Shown in pieces: positions 8,715 to 17,298 of a stretch of 55,320 nt of DNA (the stretch's first letter is position 1; every line of letters begins with the position of its first letter). Origin of the DNA: Oceanicola sp. S124. GTDB taxonomy: Bacteria; Pseudomonadota; Alphaproteobacteria; Rhodobacterales; Rhodobacteraceae. Below the pieces are notes generated by a model. That model was not told the DNA's origin. It saw only the letters and a list, made by a program, of their open reading frames with translations, and did no database searches. Both the position numbers and the translations under genes were made by a program. The DNA is taken from NCBI RefSeq assembly GCF_000220565.1, contig NZ_AFPM01000275.1, forward strand, positions 1-55,320, given 5' to 3'.

Positions 8715-10331
8715 ATGACAAAGTTCTCTGATCTCGACCTGGACCCCAAGGTCCTGAAAGCCATTGCAGATGCTGGCTACGAATCCCCGACGCCGATCCA
8801 GGCCGGGGCCATCCCCCACGCGCTTGCCGGCAAGGATGTCCTCGGCATCGCCCAGACCGGGACCGGCAAGACCGCCTCGTTCACCCTGCCGATGATCACC
8901 CGCCTGGCCAAGGGCCGGGCCCGGGCGCGGATGCCGCGCTCGCTGGTGCTCTGCCCGACGCGCGAGCTGGCGGCGCAGGTGGCCGAGAATTTCGACACCT
9001 ACACCAAGTACATGAAGCTGACGAAGGCCCTGCTGATCGGCGGCGTCTCCTTCAAGGAGCAGGAAGCGCTGATCGACCGTGGCGTCGACGTGCTGATCGC
9101 CACCCCCGGCCGCCTGCTGGACCACTTCGAGCGCGGCAAGCTGCTGCTGACCGGCGTGCAGATCATGGTGGTGGACGAAGCCGACCGGATGCTCGACATG
9201 GGCTTCATCCCGGATATCGAACGCATCTTCAGCCTGACGCCCTTCACCCGTCAGACGCTGTTCTTCTCGGCCACCATGGCGCCCGAGATCGAACGGATCA
9301 CCAATACCTTCCTTTCCAACCCCGAGCGCATCGAGGTTGCCCGCCAGGCCACCACCGGCGAGAACATCCAGCAGCAGGTCGTGATGTACAAGGCCTCGCG
9401 CAAGGATCGCGAAGGCTCCGAGAAGCGGCGCATCTTGCGGCAGATCATCGACATGGAAGGAGACAGCCTGACCAATGCGATCGTCTTCTGCAACCGCAAG
9501 ACCGATGTGGATGTCACCGCCAAGTCGCTGAAGAAATACGGCTACGACGCGGCGCCCATCCACGGTGACCTGGACCAGTCCCAGCGGACCCGCACCCTGG
9601 ACGGCTTCCGCGACGGCTCTCTCAAGATCCTCGTGGCCTCGGACGTGGCGGCACGCGGCCTGGACGTGCCTTCGGTCAGCCATGTGTTCAACTTCGACGT
9701 GCCCTCGCATTCCGAGGACTACGTGCACCGCATCGGCCGTACCGGCCGCGCGGGCCGCAAGGGCAAGGCCGTGATGATCTGCGTGCCCCGCGACGAGAAG
9801 AACCTGGCCGATATCGAGAAGCTGGTCGAGAAAGAGATCCCGCGTCTTGAACTGCCCGGCGTGAAGTCCCCTGCCCCCGCAGCTGCCGAGGCCGTCGAGG
9901 ACGAGGCCCCCAAGCCCGCCCGTTCGCGCTCGCGCACCCGGTCGCGCAAGCCCAAGGACGAGACCGTCGAGGCCCAGGCAGAGGGCCCCAAGGCCGAGGC
10001 ACAGGTGTCCGAAACCAAGTCCGAGACCAAGTCGGGCGCCAACACCGACGAAAAGCCCGCCCGCAGCCAGCGCGCGCCCCGCAAGGAGAGCCCCGCGAAG
10101 GCCGAGGAGACGTCGCGCGACGCCGCCCGTGAATCTGGCCGTGAGTCTGGTCGCGACAATGCGCGCGAGTCTGGCCGCACCGAGCAGAACCGCGATCAGG
10201 GCAGCAAGTCCTCGCGCAGCAGCTCGCGTGGCAAACGTGGCAGCGGTAGCAACGACAGCAAGGTCGTGGGCATGGGCGATCACATGCCCAGCTTCATCGC
10301 CCTCAGCTTCGAGCAGCGCCGCGCCAGCTGA
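8715..10331 (+). CDS. DEAD-box ATP-dependent RNA helicase, RhlE type
   Basis: An ATP-dependent RNA helicase for RNA decay, ribosome assembly or cold adaptation. In order: Q-motif with PTPIQAGAIP, motif I AQTGTGKT, Ia PTRELAAQ, Ib TPGRLLD, II DEAD, III SAT, V ARGLDVPSVSHVFNFD and VI HRIGRTGRAGR. After about residue 380 comes a long low-complexity tail rich in Lys, Glu, Ser and Arg, with repeated ESGR-type units near the end, typical of RNA-binding tails. The start at 8715 gives 538 residues beginning MTKFSDLDLDPK. A strong terminator follows the stop. Confidence 0.93.
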   Translation: MTKFSDLDLDPKVLKAIADAGYESPTPIQAGAIPHALAGKDVLGIAQTGTGKTASFTLPMITRLAKGRARARMPRSLVLCPTRELAAQVAENFDTYTKYMKLTKALLIGGVSFKEQEALIDRGVDVLIATPGRLLDHFERGKLLLTGVQIMVVDEADRMLDMGFIPDIERIFSLTPFTRQTLFFSATMAPEIERITNTFLSNPERIEVARQATTGENIQQQVVMYKASRKDREGSEKRRILRQIIDMEGDSLTNAIVFCNRKTDVDVTAKSLKKYGYDAAPIHGDLDQSQRTRTLDGFRDGSLKILVASDVAARGLDVPSVSHVFNFDVPSHSEDYVHRIGRTGRAGRKGKAVMICVPRDEKNLADIEKLVEKEIPRLELPGVKSPAPAAAEAVEDEAPKPARSRSRTRSRKPKDETVEAQAEGPKAEAQVSETKSETKSGANTDEKPARSQRAPRKESPAKAEETSRDAARESGRESGRDNARESGRTEQNRDQGSKSSRSSSRGKRGSGSNDSKVVGMGDHMPSFIALSFEQRRAS

Positions 10332-10356
10332 GGCCGAGCGGAGAGAGAGTGCGAAG

Positions 10357-10379
10357 GGCCGCCCCATGGGCGGCCTTTT
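10357..10379 (+). terminator. Rho-independent terminator of the helicase gene
   Basis: GGCCGCCC (10357-10364), a 3-base loop, GGGCGGCC (10368-10375) and TTTT (10376-10379). The 8-bp perfect GC stem followed by a T run lies 26 bases after the helicase stop. Confidence 0.9.
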
Positions 10380-10395
10380 GCGTTTGCACCCTCCG

Positions 10396-10412
10396 TCATG
10401 ACAGCGTCATGA
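10396..10412. promoter_or_regulatory. Inverted repeat TCATGAC-N3-GTCATGA
   Basis: A perfect 7-3-7 inverted repeat between the helicase terminator and the sulfotransferase remnant. It could be an operator, but no regulator can be assigned. Confidence 0.4.
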
Positions 10413-10431
10413 TCGCCCATATCGGGCAACG

Positions 10432-10512
10432 ATGACCCCAACGACCTCTTACCTCCTCTGCACGGCGCCGCGCAGCGGCAGCCCCCTGTTGTGCAGCCTG
10501 CTGGCCGCGCCC
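10432..10512 (+). pseudogene. Remnant of a Stf0-type sulfotransferase gene (5' end only)
   Basis: An ATG followed by a reading frame for TTSYLLCTAPRSGSPLLCSLL resembles the start of Stf0-like sulfotransferases, where the PRSGST segment binds the 5'-phosphosulfate of PAPS. Here the Thr is Pro. After about 27 codons similarity ends abruptly (PRWQGLARIAANW), and the frame runs on into the start of the PilZ gene. I read this as a decayed or truncated gene. The match is from memory of the family, so identity is moderate. Confidence 0.5.
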
Positions 10513-10621
10513 CGCTGGCAGGGGCTGGCGCGAATTGCCGCCAATTGGCGTCAACTCACCGAACCCCGTTCAACCTTCGCTAACCCGCAGGCGCCACACT
10601 CTGCCCGAAGGAGTGACCGGC

Positions 10622-11068
10622 ATGAGTATCGTCCTACCCCCGGAAAACCAGCGCAACCGGCGCCAGCATGCGCGCTACCCGCTGCGGCGGCCCTGTACGC
10701 TGACGTTCCGCGACCGCTCGCTCAGCTGCATGCTGGTCGACATCTCGCTTGGCGGTGCCGGGGTCGAGCTGCCGATGCACGTCAGCAACTATGGCGGCTT
10801 CGAAGGGCTGCGTTTTCAGCTCCCCGGCGTGCTTCAGTTCCGCTCGGACCTGCGGTGGAGCATCGACCGACGCCTCGGGATGCAATTTGCGCCGGTGGCC
10901 CATCGGTCACCGGCGCTTCTGAAACTTCTGGCAGGGCTTGAGCAGGCCGCGCTGGACGGCACCCTGGAAATAGAGGCTGACAGCGCCGGATTTGCCCGGG
11001 TTCTCACCCGGGGGCATCCGAAACAGCTGTTCCCTCTCAGCTGGTCAGCCGCGAGACGACAACCGTAA
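10622..11068 (+). CDS. PilZ-domain protein (putative c-di-GMP receptor)
   Basis: A 148-residue single-domain protein. The PilZ c-di-GMP contacts are visible as an Arg-rich N-terminal stretch (RNRRQHARYPLRR) and DISLGGAGVEL, matching the RxxxR and D/N-x-S-xx-G motifs. The start at 10622 has AAGGAG 9 bases upstream; a longer frame upstream lacks a ribosome site. Its 3' end overlaps the convergent rnj gene by 32 bases. It would act as a c-di-GMP-responsive adaptor, but the target is unknown. Confidence 0.85.
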   Translation: MSIVLPPENQRNRRQHARYPLRRPCTLTFRDRSLSCMLVDISLGGAGVELPMHVSNYGGFEGLRFQLPGVLQFRSDLRWSIDRRLGMQFAPVAHRSPALLKLLAGLEQAALDGTLEIEADSAGFARVLTRGHPKQLFPLSWSAARRQP

Positions 11069-12710
11069 CCTCGGGCTTCTTGCCGATCTCGTCATTGGCG
11101 GTGTTGCGCACCACGCGGCGCAGCGCCTCTTCCAGCTTGTCGTCGTCGCGCAGGGTCTTGGCGTCGGCACGGCCGAGGAACTGGCTCAGGTCGCCTTCCA
11201 GCACATCGCTGAGCGGCGCCTTCGAGCGGCCCACCTCGGGCAGGCCCATGATGTCGCACCAGGGATCTCCCAGGGGCTCGTCCTGCTCGTCCAGCACGGC
11301 GGTGACGGTCACATGGCCGTTCAGCGCCATGCGGATCCGGTCGCGCACGATGCCGTCGAGGAAACCGATCTGGACCGACCCGTCGAGGTAGGTGCGCCCG
11401 GTCTCGATATGCTCGACCACCTTCGGGGCATTGCCCGAGAGGTCCAGCATCATGCCATTGACGCAGACCTCGGCAGCGCGGCCGGCGGCCATGGCGATCT
11501 TGGCATGTTCGCGCAGGTGGCGGTGCTCGCCGTGCATCGGGATCACCATCTGCGGCTGGGTGACCTGGTGCATGGTTTCCAGGTCGGGCCGGTTGGCGTG
11601 GCCCGAGACATGGTAACGGCCCGAACTGTCATCCACCACGTCCACGCCCAGCTCGGAGAGCTGGTTCATGATCGCGATCACGCCCTTCTCGTTGCCCGGA
11701 ATGGTCTTGGACGAGAACAGGAACAGGTCGCCCTCTTGCAGCGAGATGCCGTGATGCTTGCCGCGCGCCAGCTGCGCCGAGGCGGCCCGGCGTTCGCCCT
11801 GGCTGCCGGTGACGATCATCATCAGGTTCTCGCGCGGGATGTCCCGGGCCTCTTCAGGGCTGACGACCTTGGGGAAGGAGGCCAGCACGCCGGTCTCGAT
11901 CGAGGCTTCGACCATGCGGCGCATGGCCCGGCCCAGAAGGCAGATCGAGCGCCCTGCCCGCTCCCCGGCCTCGGCCAGGGTGCGCACGCGAGCGACGTTC
12001 GAGGCGAAGGTGGTGGCGATCACCATGTTCTTCGCTTCGGCCACCAGCTTCTCGACCTCGGGGCCGACCTCGGCCTCGGAGCGGCCGGGGTTGGGGCTGA
12101 AGACGTTCGTGCTGTCGCAGACCAGTGCCTTGACGCCGGGCCTGGCGACCTCGGCCCAGAGATCCGGGTCCCAAGCCTCGCCGACCAGCGGGTTCGGGTC
12201 CAGCTTGAAGTCGCCGGTATGCAGCACGCGGCCCGCCGGACTGTCGATCACCAGCCCCGAGCTTTCGGGGATCGAGTGAGAGATCGGCAGGAAGCCCAGG
12301 GTGAAGGGCCCCAGCTTGACGGTCTCGGGCCAGGCCGAGACGGTGGTCACGGCCTCGGGGCCGACGCCGTATTCGTTCAGCTTGTGGCGGGCGATATTCG
12401 CGGTGAAGGCGCGGCAATAGATCTTCGGCTTGCCGAGGCGATCATAGAGGTGCCCGACGGCGCCGACGTGATCCTCGTGGGCGTGGGTGATCACCACCGC
12501 CTCCAGCCGGTCGCGGTTCTGCTCCAGCCAGGTGATGTCGGCAAAGATCAGGTCGACGCCGGGGGTGGTGTCCATGTCAGGGAAGGCAACACCGATGTCG
12601 ACGAGGATCAGCCGCTCCTGCCCCGGTTTGCCGTAGCCGTAGACATAGGCATTCATCCCGATCTCGCCGGCGCCGCCCAGGGGCAGATAGATCAGCCGTT
12701 CGTTGCTCAT
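11037..12710 (-). CDS. rnj: Ribonuclease J (metallo-beta-lactamase fold)
   Basis: RNase J is an endo- and 5'-3' exoribonuclease for mRNA decay and rRNA maturation. The 557-residue product has the zinc motif THAHEDHVGA, LPISHSIPES, HTGDFKLD, the beta-CASP block with MIVTGSQGE and the C-terminal HVSGHA / PMHGEHRHL motifs. It is the last gene of the nuo-birA-coaX-rnj unit; its ATG overlaps the coaX stop (ATGA). The 3' end overlaps the convergent PilZ gene by 32 bases, so antisense pairing of the mRNA ends is possible. Confidence 0.93.
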   Translation of the reverse strand: MSNERLIYLPLGGAGEIGMNAYVYGYGKPGQERLILVDIGVAFPDMDTTPGVDLIFADITWLEQNRDRLEAVVITHAHEDHVGAVGHLYDRLGKPKIYCRAFTANIARHKLNEYGVGPEAVTTVSAWPETVKLGPFTLGFLPISHSIPESSGLVIDSPAGRVLHTGDFKLDPNPLVGEAWDPDLWAEVARPGVKALVCDSTNVFSPNPGRSEAEVGPEVEKLVAEAKNMVIATTFASNVARVRTLAEAGERAGRSICLLGRAMRRMVEASIETGVLASFPKVVSPEEARDIPRENLMMIVTGSQGERRAASAQLARGKHHGISLQEGDLFLFSSKTIPGNEKGVIAIMNQLSELGVDVVDDSSGRYHVSGHANRPDLETMHQVTQPQMVIPMHGEHRHLREHAKIAMAAGRAAEVCVNGMMLDLSGNAPKVVEHIETGRTYLDGSVQIGFLDGIVRDRIRMALNGHVTVTAVLDEQDEPLGDPWCDIMGLPEVGRSKAPLSDVLEGDLSQFLGRADAKTLRDDDKLEEALRRVVRNTANDEIGKKPEVTVVVSRLTS

Positions 12711-13486
12711 GTGGTTTCCAATGTCTGGTTATGGTCGTGGATGATCCTGAGGCCATGGATGGTCAGGAATTCATCGAAATGGTCGAAGAGCGTATCGCCC
12801 TGCTGGAACAGCGGTGCAAGCCCCCCGGTCGAGATAATCTTCATCGGGCGTGCATATTCGCCCTTGATACGGTCGCAAATGCCGCGAACCAGGCCGACAT
12901 AGCCCCAGAAGACGCCGGATTGCATGCAGGCAACGGTATTGGTGCCGATCACCTGCTGCGGCTTGGTGACATCCACATGGGGCAGCGCGGCGGCGGCCTC
13001 GTGCAGGGCCTGCAGCGAGAGGTTGACGCCCGGCGCGATCACTCCGCCGACGTAGGCGCCATCCTCGGCCACGACATCGAAGGTGGTGGCAGTGCCGAAA
13101 TCGACGACGATCAGGTCACCGCCGTAGCGGTCGAAGGCGCCGGCGGTATTGACCAGCCGGTCGGGACCGACCTGCGTGCCCTCGTCGACGCGGGGCTGGC
13201 GCGGCAGGGCGCATTCGGGCTTGCCGACGACCAGCGGGCGGCAGTTGAAGTAGCGGTCCGCCAGAACGCGCAGGTTGAACACCACCCGCGGCACGGTCGA
13301 GCTGATGATCACCGCGTCGATGTCCATCGGGATCCTGTGATGCGCCAGCAGCGTCGAGATCCAGACATAGTACTGGTCAGCGGTCCGCTGATGCTCGGTC
13401 GAGGTGCGCAGGGTGCAGAGAAAGCTCTCTCCGTCCCAGATCGAGAAGACCGTGTTTGTATTGCCGCAATCGATGGCCAGAAGCAT
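12707..13486 (-). CDS. coaX: Type III pantothenate kinase
   Basis: CoaX phosphorylates pantothenate, the first step of coenzyme A synthesis. It begins MLLAIDCGNTNTVFSIWDG, the acidic ASKHA-type phosphate loop, and contains GPDRLVNTAGAFDRYG, the DFGTATTFDVV motif, and GGVIAPG. Length is 259 residues from the ATG at 13486, which has GGGGGAG upstream. A frame running further upstream overlaps birA without a ribosome site. It sits between birA and rnj, overlapping rnj by 4 bases. Confidence 0.93.
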   Translation of the reverse strand: MLLAIDCGNTNTVFSIWDGESFLCTLRTSTEHQRTADQYYVWISTLLAHHRIPMDIDAVIISSTVPRVVFNLRVLADRYFNCRPLVVGKPECALPRQPRVDEGTQVGPDRLVNTAGAFDRYGGDLIVVDFGTATTFDVVAEDGAYVGGVIAPGVNLSLQALHEAAAALPHVDVTKPQQVIGTNTVACMQSGVFWGYVGLVRGICDRIKGEYARPMKIISTGGLAPLFQQGDTLFDHFDEFLTIHGLRIIHDHNQTLETT

Positions 13487-13514
13487 GGGTTTCTCCCCCC
13501 CCTTCAGGATGGCG

Positions 13515-14279
13515 TCAGGCGCCGAAATGGATATCCGCAGCCGCGATGACATGACGTGTCTCGCCCGCTGAAAGCACAAGCTGGCCCTCGGCGTCCACGG
13601 TTTCGAAGATGCCGGTCAGCTCATGGGTGCCGAAGCGGGCCGTGACCGGTTGGCCGATCCGTGCCGCCCGGGCCATCCAGGCCGCGCGCACGGGGGCGAA
13701 GCCGTCGCGGATCAGCACGCCCTCCCAGTGGGCGAAGGCGGGGGCGAGGGCATCCAGCAGCTCTTCCGGGGTGACACGCACGCCCAGCTCGTCCAGCAGC
13801 GAGACCGGGCGCAGGGCGCGGGCCTCGACCGCCTCGGCGCCCGGTGCCTGGGCCAGGTTCACGCCGATGCCGATGGACAGGCCGGCGGCGCGATTGCCCC
13901 GGCTCATGGTCTCGAGCAGGATGCCGGCCAGCTTGCCGCCGTTCAGCAGCACGTCGTTGGGCCATTTCAGCGCGAAGGGCTCGGCCCGGCCGGTGAGGGC
14001 GACAAGCGCGTCATGCAGGGCCAGCGAGGTGGTGAAGCTGCGCAGCGCCAGCAGGCGCGGATCGGCCTGCATGGGCGCCACATGGTTGGCGGCGAAGTTG
14101 CCCGCGGGATGCACCCATGCCCGGCCCCGCCTGCCCCGCGCCGCACTTTGATGCAGCGCCAGGATCCACAGCGGAGAGGCCAGATCGGCAAAGCGCCGTC
14201 TGGCCTCGTCCAGGGTGCTGTCCGTCTCTGCCAGCACCACCCGGCCGGTGCCGGGTGGCCAGGTGTCAGGCGCGCTCAA
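13515..14279 (-). CDS. birA: Biotin-[acetyl-CoA-carboxylase] ligase
   Basis: BirA makes biotinyl-AMP and attaches biotin to carboxyl-carrier lysines. The 254-residue product lacks the N-terminal DNA-binding domain of E. coli BirA, so it is a ligase only. Motifs are ETDSTLDEARR, the adenylate loop ARGRRGRAW, KWPNDVLLNGGKLAGILLE and GIGVNLAQ. The ATG lies 7 bases after the nuoN stop, which places it at the end of the nuo operon, as is usual in this order. MCC alpha, encoded at 35785-37740, is a likely substrate. Confidence 0.93.
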   Translation of the reverse strand: MSAPDTWPPGTGRVVLAETDSTLDEARRRFADLASPLWILALHQSAARGRRGRAWVHPAGNFAANHVAPMQADPRLLALRSFTTSLALHDALVALTGRAEPFALKWPNDVLLNGGKLAGILLETMSRGNRAAGLSIGIGVNLAQAPGAEAVEARALRPVSLLDELGVRVTPEELLDALAPAFAHWEGVLIRDGFAPVRAAWMARAARIGQPVTARFGTHELTGIFETVDAEGQLVLSAGETRHVIAAADIHFGA

Positions 14280-14286
14280 GGCGGTC

Positions 14287-15723
14287 TCAGTTCACCAGGG
14301 TCAGCGAGGCCGCCTGAGCGATCCCCTCGACCCCGAAGAGGTTCACCACACCAAGCAGCATGATCGCCGCCGAGGCCATGAGGAACCCGAACAGCAGCGG
14401 GCTGCGCGGCTTGTCGAGCGGCTCGCCCGCCTCGCCGAAGTACATGTAGAAGACGATGCGCAGGTAGTAGAAGGCACCGATGACCGAGGCGATCACGCCC
14501 AGCACCGCCAGCCACACCAGGCCCGCGTCATAGGCGGCGCGCAGCACGTAGAACTTGCCGAAGAAGCCGACCAGCGGCGGCACGCCGGCCAGCGAGAACA
14601 TCAGGATCAGCAGCGCCAGCGCCCGGCCCGGATAGGCGGTCGAGTACATGTTCAGCGCCGCCAGGTCGGTGACCGGCTGGCCGTCGCGCTCCATCGACAG
14701 GATGAAGGCGAAGACGCCAAGGTTCATCACGATGTAGATCGCCATGTAGATCAGCATGGCCTGCACGCCGAAGGCGGTGCCCGAGGCCAGACCCATCAGG
14801 GCAAACCCCATGTGGGTGATCGAGGAATAGGCCATCAGGCGCTTGATGTTGGTCTGGCCGATGGCGGCGATCGAGCCGAGGAACATCGACAGCACCGAGA
14901 TCAGCGCGATCACCTGTTGCCAGTCGGCAGTGATGCCACCGAAGGCCGAATGCACCACGCGGGCAAACAGGGCCATGGCGGCCACCTTCGGCGCGGTGGC
15001 GAAGAAGGCGGTGATCGGGGTCGGCGCGCCCTCGTAGACGTCCGGGGTCCACATGTGGAACGGCACGGCCGAGACCTTGAAGGCCAGGCCCGAGATCATG
15101 AAGACCAGGCCGAACAGCAGGCCGAGCGGCGCATGACCCTCACCCGCGGCTTCGATGATGCCCGAGAACAGCGTGGTGCCCGAGAAGCCGTAGACCAGCG
15201 AAGCGCCATAGAGCAGCATCCCCGAAGAGAGCGAGCCCAGCACGAAGTACTTCAGGCCGGACTCGGTCGACTTGATGCTGTCGCGGCGCAGCGAGGCGAC
15301 GACATAGAGGGAAAGCGACATCAGTTCGAGGCCCATGTAGAGCACGATCAGGTCCCCGGCCGAGACCATGACCATCATGCCCACGACCGCGAGGGTCACC
15401 AGCACCGGGTACTCGAAGTTGGCGACCTGACGACGGGCCAGGTACTCCTGCCCCATGACCAGCACGGCGGCGGCCGAGAGCAGGATCGCCACCTTGGCGA
15501 AACGGGCGAAGCCGTCGGCGTTAAAGGTGCCGCCGAAGGCGGTCTGGCCGACCTCGCGCGAGCCGACCCAGAGGGCGAGCAGCACGAAGACCAGCGCGGT
15601 GATCCATGTCAGCGGCGCGGTCAGCTTGTCCTTGCCGGTATAGACCGCGCCAACCAGCGCGAGCATCGCGAAGATGGCCAGGATAATCTCTGGCAGGATG
15701 ATGTTCAGATCAGCCTGAAGCAT
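14287..15723 (-). CDS. nuoN: NADH-quinone oxidoreductase subunit N
   Basis: NuoN is one of three antiporter-like membrane subunits that pump protons in complex I. The 478-residue protein is almost wholly hydrophobic, with about 14 helices. The proton-channel helices carry the conserved Glu/Lys set ([45 protein letters not shown]). It is the last Nuo subunit gene, 18 bases after nuoM, and is followed by birA. Confidence 0.96.
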   Translation of the reverse strand: MLQADLNIILPEIILAIFAMLALVGAVYTGKDKLTAPLTWITALVFVLLALWVGSREVGQTAFGGTFNADGFARFAKVAILLSAAAVLVMGQEYLARRQVANFEYPVLVTLAVVGMMVMVSAGDLIVLYMGLELMSLSLYVVASLRRDSIKSTESGLKYFVLGSLSSGMLLYGASLVYGFSGTTLFSGIIEAAGEGHAPLGLLFGLVFMISGLAFKVSAVPFHMWTPDVYEGAPTPITAFFATAPKVAAMALFARVVHSAFGGITADWQQVIALISVLSMFLGSIAAIGQTNIKRLMAYSSITHMGFALMGLASGTAFGVQAMLIYMAIYIVMNLGVFAFILSMERDGQPVTDLAALNMYSTAYPGRALALLILMFSLAGVPPLVGFFGKFYVLRAAYDAGLVWLAVLGVIASVIGAFYYLRIVFYMYFGEAGEPLDKPRSPLLFGFLMASAAIMLLGVVNLFGVEGIAQAASLTLVN

Positions 15724-15741
15724 TGTCTTACGGCCTCCGGA

Positions 15742-17298
15742 TCAGTGCGATGCGGCCACGACCGCCCCGTGATCGCCGAGGCGATCCGCGGCAGCCAGCG
15801 CGGTTTCATGGTGGCTCAGGAGTTCTTCGACCGAGGGGCCGATGATATCCGTCACGAGGCTGGGATAGACGCCCAGCAGAAGGGTCATGGCGACGAGCGG
15901 GGCGAAGATCCACTTCTCGCGCGCGGTCATGTCGGTGATCGACTTCAGGCTCTCCTTGATCAGGTCGCCCATGACGACCCGACGGTAGAGGTACAGCGCA
16001 TAGGCCGCCGAGAAGATCACCCCCGAGGTCGCGAAGAGAGCGATCCAGGTATTGGCCTGGAAGGCGCCCATCAGGGTCAGGAACTCACCGACGAAGCCCG
16101 AGGTGCCCGGCAGGCCGACGTTGGCCATGGTGAAGAACATGAAGATCAGCGCATAGGCGGGCATCCGGTTCACCAGGCCGCCGTAGGCCTCGATGTCGCG
16201 GGTGTGCATGCGGTCGTAGATCACGCCGACGCAGAGGAAGAGAGCGCCCGAGATGAAGCCGTGGCTGATCATCTGGAAGATCGCGCCGTCCAGCCCCTGC
16301 TGGTTGGCCGAGAAGATGCCCATGGTCACGTAGCCCATGTGGGCCACCGAGGAATAGGCGATCAGCTTCTTCATGTCTTCCTGCACCAGCGCCACCAGCG
16401 AGGTGTAGACGATCGCGATGGCCGAGATGCCGAGGATGAAGGTCGACATCACGTCCGCGCCCACGGGGAACATCGGCAGGCTGAAGCGCAGGAAGCCATA
16501 GCCGCCCATCTTCAGCAGGATCGCCGCCAGGATCACCGAACCTGCGGTCGGCGCCTGCACGTGGGCGTCCGGCAGCCAGGTGTGGACCGGCCACATCGGC
16601 ATCTTCACCGCGAAGGAGGCGAAGAAGGCCACGAAGAGCAGAGTCTGCATCCCGCCCGTGATGGTCATGCCCAGCACCGACAGCGGCGACGAGGAGAAGT
16701 CATGCGTCAGCAGCGTCGGAATGTCGGTGGTGCCCGCGTCGGCGAACATTGCCACCATGGCGACCAGCATCAGCACCGAGCCGAGGAAGGTGTAGAGGAA
16801 GAACTTGAAGCTGGCATAGATGCGGTTCTTGCCGCCCCAGATGCCGATGATCAGGAACATCGGGATCAGTGAGGCCTCGAAGAAGAGGTAGAACAGCACC
16901 AGGTCCAGCGCCATGAAGACGCCGAGCATCAGCGTCTCCAGCAGCAGGAAGGCCATCATGTATTCCTTCACCCGCTTGCTGACGTCCCAGGACGACCAGA
17001 TGGTCAGCGGCATGATGAAGGTGGTGAGCAGCACGAAGAGAACCGAGATCCCGTCGACGCCCATCTTGTACTTGAGACCCAGCAGCCAGTCGCGTTCCTC
17101 GACGAACTGCATGCCGGTGTTCGAGGCATCGAAGCCCGCCAGGATGAACAGCGACACGAGGAAGGTCAGCGAGGTGGCGATCAGCGCCACCCACTTGGCA
17201 TTGCGCTGAGCTGCCTTGTCCTCACCCCGCAGGAACACGCCCAGGATCACCGCGGCGATCGCGGGCATGAAGGTGACGATGGAGAGAAGATTGCTCAT
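15742..17298 (-). CDS. nuoM: NADH-quinone oxidoreductase subunit M
   Basis: NuoM is an antiporter-like proton-pumping subunit of the complex I membrane arm. At 518 residues it has the usual length and about 14 membrane helices. Typical blocks are [20 protein letters not shown], the proton-channel segment [20 protein letters not shown] and [19 protein letters not shown]. Its ATG overlaps the nuoL stop by one base (TAATG), indicating translational coupling. Confidence 0.96.
   Translation of the reverse strand: MSNLLSIVTFMPAIAAVILGVFLRGEDKAAQRNAKWVALIATSLTFLVSLFILAGFDASNTGMQFVEERDWLLGLKYKMGVDGISVLFVLLTTFIMPLTIWSSWDVSKRVKEYMMAFLLLETLMLGVFMALDLVLFYLFFEASLIPMFLIIGIWGGKNRIYASFKFFLYTFLGSVLMLVAMVAMFADAGTTDIPTLLTHDFSSSPLSVLGMTITGGMQTLLFVAFFASFAVKMPMWPVHTWLPDAHVQAPTAGSVILAAILLKMGGYGFLRFSLPMFPVGADVMSTFILGISAIAIVYTSLVALVQEDMKKLIAYSSVAHMGYVTMGIFSANQQGLDGAIFQMISHGFISGALFLCVGVIYDRMHTRDIEAYGGLVNRMPAYALIFMFFTMANVGLPGTSGFVGEFLTLMGAFQANTWIALFATSGVIFSAAYALYLYRRVVMGDLIKESLKSITDMTAREKWIFAPLVAMTLLLGVYPSLVTDIIGPSVEELLSHHETALAAADRLGDHGAVVAASH

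Noticed and set aside
14215-16872. Very long open frame on the plus strand opposite nuoN-nuoM
   Set aside because: It is antisense to strongly conserved Nuo genes; its product is His/Asp/Gln/Arg-rich without motifs. Such frames are common on the opposite strand of GC-rich genes.
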